NCBI RefSeq assembly: GCF_003814555.1
Contig: NZ_RKQN01000006.1
Coordinates: 1-64,000, forward strand
Length of the DNA: 64,000 nucleotides
DNA from: Vulcaniibacterium tengchongense
GTDB lineage: Bacteria; Pseudomonadota; Gammaproteobacteria; Xanthomonadales; Xanthomonadaceae
Direction: 5' to 3'
In this document: piece by piece, positions 59,211 to 64,000 of the stretch
How the letters are laid out: the number at the start of each line of letters is the position of its first letter
Position numbering within the stretch: position 1 is the stretch's first letter
Position numbers and translations under genes: made by a program
The notes under the pieces: generated by a model
What the model was told of the DNA's origin: nothing
Seen by the model: only the letters and a program-made list of their open reading frames with translations
The model's database searches: none

Positions 59211-61862
59211 TCAGGGGACGGCGCCGCGCAGCCAGCGCAGCCGAAGCGCGGCGCGCAGGCGCTCGAGATCGGCGTCGGCGCGCACGCGCAGCTCGACGGT
59301 CTCGCCCGGCAGCAGGGTCAACGCATTGTCCGCGGGCCGCGCCTCGACGCCGTCGAAGTCGATCCACAGCGCGCGCGCCAGGCGCTGCGCGCGCAGGCTC
59401 AGCACGAACGCGTCGCCGTCGCGGCGCCACAGCGCGCGGATGCCGGGGTCGCGCGGCAACGCCAGGGCCTTGGCCGGGCCGAAGTACACCACCCGGCGCG
59501 ATACCGGCGCGCCGCCGACCCGCAGTTCGAACACCGCCGCGGTGCGCGCCGGGTCGGCGCCGCGCAGCAGCTCGGCGTCGCGCCATTCGCCCACGGGCGT
59601 CGCCGACAGCGGCGCCAGCGTCAGCGCACCGCGCCCGGCGTGGTGCTCGCGGCCCTCGAAGTCGAGCACGCGCAGCGTCCATTCCGCCCGGACCGGCTCG
59701 GCGCGATCGGACACCAGCGTCAGCGCGGTGCGGCCGTCCTTGCGCAGCGCCGCCGCCGCGAGCGGGGCGAAGAAGCGGCGGGCGTGGAAGTGCAACGCCT
59801 TCCAGCGGCCGTACCAGTCGATGCTCGACCACGAGGCGCCGGGCCAGACGTCGTTGAGCTGCCAGTACAGCGAGCCCATCGTGCGCGGGCGGCTGGCGCG
59901 GTGGTGCAGCGCCGCCAGTTCGACGCCCTCGGCCTGCATCACCTGGCTCAGATAGACGAAGTCGGCGAAGTCCGCCGGCTCGCCGTAGCCGGCGCGGATG
60001 TAGTGCAGCAGGCGCTCGTTGCCGGCGCCGGCCATGAACTTCTGGTGCGCACGCGTGACCGGCGCGTCGATGCCCTGCTCCGCGCGCGGGATCGCCGCAT
60101 CGAGGGTCGCCCGCACCGGCCAGGCCTGCAGGCCGAACTCGGACATGAAGCGCGGGGTCTCGTCGAGATAGGCTTCCACCGGCTTGGAGCCGGCCCACAC
60201 CTCCCAGTAGTGCTTGTCGCCCCTGTCCGAGTCGTTGGCCTTCCCGTCGAGATCGTTGCTCGGCGAGCTGGACCAGTACGGCACGTCGCCGGCCTCGCGC
60301 GCGACCACGTCGCGCAGATCGCGGCCGAACAGCTGCACGTAGCCGTCCCACACCGTCCGCGCGAACGCGGGATCGGCCTCGGCCAGCCGGTGGCGGTGGC
60401 CCCAGTCCTTCCAGGCGGTCTCTTCCTCGTTGTTGCCGCACCACAGCACGATGCTGGGATGCCGGCGCAGGCGCCGCACCTGGTCGCGCGCCTCGGCCAC
60501 GGCGTTGGCGCGGAACGCCGGGTCGAAGCCGGGCTGCATGCCGCCGCCGTACATGAAGTCCTGCCAGACCATCAGGCCGAGCTCGTCGGCGACGTCGAAG
60601 AACGCATCGCGCTCGTAGTAGCCGCCGCCCCAGTTGCGGAGCATGTTCATGTTCGCCGCGCGCGCGTCCTCCAGGGCGCGGCGCAGGGTCGCGTCGCTCA
60701 CCCGCGCCGGGAACATGTCGAAGGGAATGACGTTGGCGCCCTTGGCGAACACTTCGATGCCGTTGATCGCGAACGCGAAGCCCTGCCCGCGGCGGTCGAG
60801 CGGCCGGCGCAGTTCGACCCGGCGCAGGCCGGTGCGCTGGCGCGCCTGCGCGTGCGCGCCGCCCGCGCCGTCGAGGCGCGCGCGGAAGGTGTACAGCGCC
60901 TGCTCGCCGTAGCCGGCCGGGTACCAGCGCCGCGGCCGCTCGATGCGCACCGGCAGCGTCAGCGTCTGCAGGCCGGGGTGCAGGCTCACCGTTTCGCGCA
61001 GCGGGCGCGCGCGGCGGCCGGCGGGATCCATCCAGTCGATCGCCAGCGTGGCGCGGCCGGCGGCGTCGGCCTCCACCTCGACCTCGGCGGCGAGCTCGGC
61101 GACGTCGGCCTCGATGCGGCGCTGGCGCACGTGGAAATCGGCGATGCGCAGCCCGTCCCAGCTTTCCAGCCGCACCGCGCGCCAGACCCCGGCGGTGACG
61201 TAGCGCGGCCCCCAGTCCCAGCCGTAGTGGTAGCCCGGCTTGCGGACGAAGTTGGCGGTCATCGCGTCCTTCGGCTCGTCGCCGTAGGGCGAGGGATAGT
61301 TGCCGGCGATCCTGTGCGGCATCGCCTGCACGCGCGGCAGCATCCGCCGGATCGGCGAATGGAACACGATGCGCAGTTCGTTGCCGTGCGCGCGCAGCTT
61401 GCCGGCGACCGGCACCCGCCAGGTGCGGAACGCGTTGTCGGCGGCGAGCACCCGTTCGCCGTTGAGCCAGACGTCGGCGAAAGTATCCAGGCCCTCGAAC
61501 ACCAGGTCGGCGTGGCGCCGGTGCAGGGCGGCGGCGTCGAGGTCGAAGCGGGTGCGGTACTCCCACTGCGCCAGGCCGATCCACTGCAGCTGCGCTTCCG
61601 GCGCGCCGACGTAGGGGTCCGGAATCAGCCCGTGCGCGAGCAGGTCGATATGGACGTGGCCGGGCACGGTCGCGGCCCGCCACTGCGTGGCGGCCGCATG
61701 CGCGGCGGCCTGCGGGTCCCCGGGGGCGAGGCGGAAGCTCCAGCCCGCGTGCAGCTCGCGCACCTGCGGCCCGGCGGCCCGCAGCGGCGCGGACAGCAGC
61801 GCCGCCGCGGCCAGCGCCAGCATCGCCACCCACCGCCACCGCCCCCCCGCCGCGCGGGCCAC
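59211..61862 (-). CDS. Secreted GH2 beta-mannosidase
   Basis: An 883-residue enzyme with a signal peptide (MLALAAAALLSAPLRAAG). The order is sugar-binding domain (HAGWSFRLAPGD; QWEYRTRFDLD), Ig-like domain, GH2 barrel and C-terminal beta domains. The acid/base Glu is in LWCGNNEEETAW and the nucleophile Glu in RFMSEFGLQAWP. NMLRNWGGGYYERDAFFDVA is typical of beta-mannosidases. It removes beta-linked mannose, as in the N-glycan core or mannan ends. I chose the GTG at 61862, two bases after the preceding stop; an ATG at 61823 would also leave the signal intact. Confidence 0.92.
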   Translation of the reverse strand: MARAAGGRWRWVAMLALAAAALLSAPLRAAGPQVRELHAGWSFRLAPGDPQAAAHAAATQWRAATVPGHVHIDLLAHGLIPDPYVGAPEAQLQWIGLAQWEYRTRFDLDAAALHRRHADLVFEGLDTFADVWLNGERVLAADNAFRTWRVPVAGKLRAHGNELRIVFHSPIRRMLPRVQAMPHRIAGNYPSPYGDEPKDAMTANFVRKPGYHYGWDWGPRYVTAGVWRAVRLESWDGLRIADFHVRQRRIEADVAELAAEVEVEADAAGRATLAIDWMDPAGRRARPLRETVSLHPGLQTLTLPVRIERPRRWYPAGYGEQALYTFRARLDGAGGAHAQARQRTGLRRVELRRPLDRRGQGFAFAINGIEVFAKGANVIPFDMFPARVSDATLRRALEDARAANMNMLRNWGGGYYERDAFFDVADELGLMVWQDFMYGGGMQPGFDPAFRANAVAEARDQVRRLRRHPSIVLWCGNNEEETAWKDWGHRHRLAEADPAFARTVWDGYVQLFGRDLRDVVAREAGDVPYWSSSPSNDLDGKANDSDRGDKHYWEVWAGSKPVEAYLDETPRFMSEFGLQAWPVRATLDAAIPRAEQGIDAPVTRAHQKFMAGAGNERLLHYIRAGYGEPADFADFVYLSQVMQAEGVELAALHHRASRPRTMGSLYWQLNDVWPGASWSSIDWYGRWKALHFHARRFFAPLAAAALRKDGRTALTLVSDRAEPVRAEWTLRVLDFEGREHHAGRGALTLAPLSATPVGEWRDAELLRGADPARTAAVFELRVGGAPVSRRVVYFGPAKALALPRDPGIRALWRRDGDAFVLSLRAQRLARALWIDFDGVEARPADNALTLLPGETVELRVRADADLERLRAALRLRWLRGAVP

Positions 61863-61864
61863 GC

Positions 61865-63118
61865 TCAGCCTCCGCGCACGACGTTGAGCACCTCGTGGCA
61901 GGCGCCCATGGTGTGGTAGTCGGTCTTGCCGGCCGGGCTCTTCTCGTCGCCGTACTTGCGGTTGTCGGCATCGAGGATGCGGAACCAGGCGCCGTAGCGA
62001 TGGTCGACCAGGTGCTCCCAGGAATAGGCCCACAGCCGGTCGTACCAGTCCCAGTACTTCGCCTCGCCGGTGCGCGCGGCCAGCAGCGCGGCGGCGGCCA
62101 GCGATTCGGCCTGGACCCAGAAGTACTTGTCGTCGTCGCAGACGTAGGCCGCGCCCTCGACCCGCGCCTCGCCCTCGCCGGCATGGCGCAGGCCTTCGAA
62201 CGCGAAGCCGTAGTACATGCCGCCGCGGCGCTCGTCCCAGGCATGCGCCAGCGCGGTGTCGAACAGCTGGCGCGCGGTCGGCACCAGCCAGTCGGCGTCG
62301 GAGTGGCGGTCGAGGATCAGCAGCAGCTTGGCCCACTCAGTCTGGTGGCCGGGCTGGAAGCCCCACGGGCGGAACAGGTGCTTGGGATCGTCGAGGTGGT
62401 AGGTCCAGTCGACGTTCCAGTCGGCGTCGTAGTGCTCCCATACCAAGCCGCCGGCCTGCGCGGCCTGGCGCCGGGTCATGCGGTCGGCCAGGGTCAGCGC
62501 GCGCTCGAGGTAGCGGCGCTCGCCGCTGGCCTCGAACGCCGCCAGCATCGCCTCGCACATGTGCATGTTGGCGTTCTGGCCGCGGTAGCCGCTGAAGCTC
62601 CACTGCGCGTCGGCCTCGTCGCGGTACAGGCCGTGCTGCGGCTCCCAGTAGCGCTGCTCCAGCAGCTGCCAGGTCTCGTCCATCCACGCCCGCGCTTCCT
62701 CGATCCCGGCCTTGAGCGCGGTCGAGTACGCCAGCAACGCGAAGGCGACGCCGTAGCAGTGGTAGGTCTCGTCCTCGACCCGGCCGTCGCGCAGGGTCCA
62801 GGCGTAGCCGCCGGTGGCCGGGTTGCGGTGCCGCTCGCGCAGGTAGCGCAGGCCGTGCCGGGCCGCGTCCAGGTACTCGCCGCGCAGCGCCGCGTCCTCG
62901 CCGAACTCGCGCGCCGCCATCGCGTAGTTGAAGACGAAGCGCGCGCTGCTGACCAGGTGCCGGTGCGCGCGGTCGTAGACGGTGCCGTCGTCCTTGAAGT
63001 AGTGGAAGAAGCCGCCGGCCGGATCGATGCAGCGCGGATGGTAGAACGCCATCGTGCGGGCGATGTGCGCGCGCAGGAAGTCGGCGGAACGGAAGTCGGG
63101 GCGGGTTTCAGGCGGCAT
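61865..63118 (-). CDS. AGE-family sugar isomerase/epimerase, probably mannose-fructose isomerase
   Basis: A 417-residue (alpha/alpha)6-barrel protein of the N-acylglucosamine 2-epimerase family. Family landmarks include DRAHRHLVSSARFVFNYA, ANMHMCEAMLAAFEA, PGHQTEWAKLLLILD and HTMGACHEVLNVVRGG, with several His expected in the active site. Members act on free mannose, glucose or acylated hexosamines. Beside two mannosidase genes and a sugar kinase gene, conversion of D-mannose to D-fructose is the likeliest role. It has no signal, so it acts in the cytosol. Its start overlaps the kinase gene by 11 bases. Confidence 0.85.
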   Translation of the reverse strand: MPPETRPDFRSADFLRAHIARTMAFYHPRCIDPAGGFFHYFKDDGTVYDRAHRHLVSSARFVFNYAMAAREFGEDAALRGEYLDAARHGLRYLRERHRNPATGGYAWTLRDGRVEDETYHCYGVAFALLAYSTALKAGIEEARAWMDETWQLLEQRYWEPQHGLYRDEADAQWSFSGYRGQNANMHMCEAMLAAFEASGERRYLERALTLADRMTRRQAAQAGGLVWEHYDADWNVDWTYHLDDPKHLFRPWGFQPGHQTEWAKLLLILDRHSDADWLVPTARQLFDTALAHAWDERRGGMYYGFAFEGLRHAGEGEARVEGAAYVCDDDKYFWVQAESLAAAALLAARTGEAKYWDWYDRLWAYSWEHLVDHRYGAWFRILDADNRKYGDEKSPAGKTDYHTMGACHEVLNVVRGG

Positions 63119-64000
63119 CTTCGTACTGGTCCTTGAGCAGTTGCTGCACCTCGGCGCGCGTCGGCATCGCGGCGAAGGCGCCATGGCGGGTCACCGCGAG
63201 CGCGCCGACCGCGGCGGCGAAGCGCAGCGCGTCTTCGAGTCCGGCCCGGTCGTCCAGGAAGGCCGGCAGCCGCGCCGCATCGACGCCGAGCTCGGCCAGG
63301 CGGAACAGCAGCCCGCCGACGAAGGCGTCGCCCGCGGCGGTGGTGTCGACCGCCTTGACCCGGAAGCTGCGCAGCTCGCCTTCGGCGTCGCGGGTGTACC
63401 AGCGGATCGGCGCCCCGCCGTCGGTGACCAGCAGCCAGCGCGCGGCGCCGGCGAACACGTGCGCGCGCACCGCGCGCTCGCCGGCCTCGCCGCCGCCGAA
63501 CGGCTCGGCGAGGTACTCCAGCTCGTTGCGCGCCAGCTTCACCACGTCGGCGCCGTGCAGCGCCTGCCACAGGCGCGGGCGCGGCTGCGCGTCCGCCGGC
63601 CACAGCATCGGCCGCAGGTTGAGGTCGAGGCTGACCAGCGCGCCGGCCGCGCGCGCCAGGCGCATGCCGTGCAGGGTGGCCTCGGCGATCTCCGCCTCGG
63701 TCAGGCTGTTGGAGCAGACGTGGAACGCGCCGGCCCCGGCGAAGCAGCCCGGGTCGTAGTGCTCGGCGCGGAACAGCAGGTCCGCGGCCGGCGGGCGGTA
63801 GAAGCTGAAGCTGCGCTCGCCGTCGCCGTCGAGGGCGACGAACGCCAGCGCGGTCTTGGCCGCCCCGGTGCGCGCGACGTAGTCGGTGGCCACGCCGTGG
63901 GCGTGCAGGCTGTCGAGCAGGAAGTCGCCGAACATGTCGCGGCCGAGCATGCCGACGAACTGGGCCGGCGCGCCCAGCCGCGCCGCCGCGACCGCGACGT
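63108..64000 (-). CDS. PfkB-family carbohydrate kinase, probably fructokinase (5' end outside window)
   Basis: The frame is open to the window edge, so the N-terminus is missing; visible start-side sequence reads VAVAAARLGAPAQFVGMLGR, the usual first block of ribokinase-like enzymes. The catalytic region is VDTTAAGDAFVGGLLF with the Asp base in AAGD (commonly GAGD). SLDLNLRPMLWP and VKLARNELEYL also fit fructokinases. It would phosphorylate fructose formed by the isomerase encoded next, feeding glycolysis. The ATG at 63950 lies inside the domain and is not the true start. Confidence 0.88.
   Translation of the reverse strand, partial: VAVAAARLGAPAQFVGMLGRDMFGDFLLDSLHAHGVATDYVARTGAAKTALAFVALDGDGERSFSFYRPPAADLLFRAEHYDPGCFAGAGAFHVCSNSLTEAEIAEATLHGMRLARAAGALVSLDLNLRPMLWPADAQPRPRLWQALHGADVVKLARNELEYLAEPFGGGEAGERAVRAHVFAGAARWLLVTDGGAPIRWYTRDAEGELRSFRVKAVDTTAAGDAFVGGLLFRLAELGVDAARLPAFLDDRAGLEDALRFAAAVGALAVTRHGAFAAMPTRAEVQQLLKDQYEDAA

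Overview
The window looks like a chromosomal segment of a high-GC gammaproteobacterium of the Xanthomonadaceae, most like Lysobacter. Three things point that way: the pilMNOPQ/penicillin-binding-protein 1A divergon, a combined glycogen and trehalose (TreY/TreZ) operon, and a mannosidase/sugar isomerase/kinase cluster. This assignment rests on gene content and protein flavour, not on a database search. No rRNA, tRNA or CRISPR array was seen.

Bases 1-11,388 form an accessory interbacterial-conflict region with visibly lower and patchier GC than the rest. It holds the tail of a type VI secretion VgrG spike, a Tle4-like lipase effector with its overlapping Tli4-type immunity gene, and a frameshifted second copy of the effector's C-terminus. 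Next comes a short lipoprotein gene that joins an immunity-like N-terminus to a VgrG-like tail. An Rhs system follows, split into two secreted halves. Its second half ends in a cysteine-rich HEVAH putative metallopeptidase tip and overlaps a cysteine-rich lipoprotein gene that is the likely immunity gene. Beyond a strong terminator lie a regulator remnant, five 22-bp tandem repeats, an intact DUF3304 lipoprotein gene and a decayed Tle1 (DUF2235) lipase gene.

From 11,438 on the genes are mostly housekeeping. After gapA and a secreted S1/P1 nuclease comes glgA-glgB-treZ-malQ-treY-DUF2934-glgX on the minus strand, the first six genes joined by 4-nt ATGA overlaps. Together they build, branch, trim and convert alpha-glucan to trehalose. 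Divergent from it is modABC for molybdate uptake. Then come a BlaI-type repressor with two operator-like palindromes, an M56 sensor gene broken by one stop codon, a CoA hydrolase/transferase, transketolase and a glutamate-transporter-family symporter.

From 36,462 to 43,489 lies the MoxR-DUF58-DUF4381-BatA-BatB/C-BatD stress operon. It is followed by the type IV pilus alignment and secretin operon pilMNOPQ, divergent from mrcA. Next are an uncharacterised gene, an M20-family peptidase with substituted metal ligands, gltA with a coupled membrane protein, a zinc-independent L31 gene and a nucleoside hydrolase.

The last 6 kb encodes an alpha-mannosidase (GH47), a beta-mannosidase (GH2), an AGE-family isomerase and a PfkB kinase cut by the window end. 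A simple reading is release of mannose from mannosides or N-glycans, isomerisation to fructose and phosphorylation.
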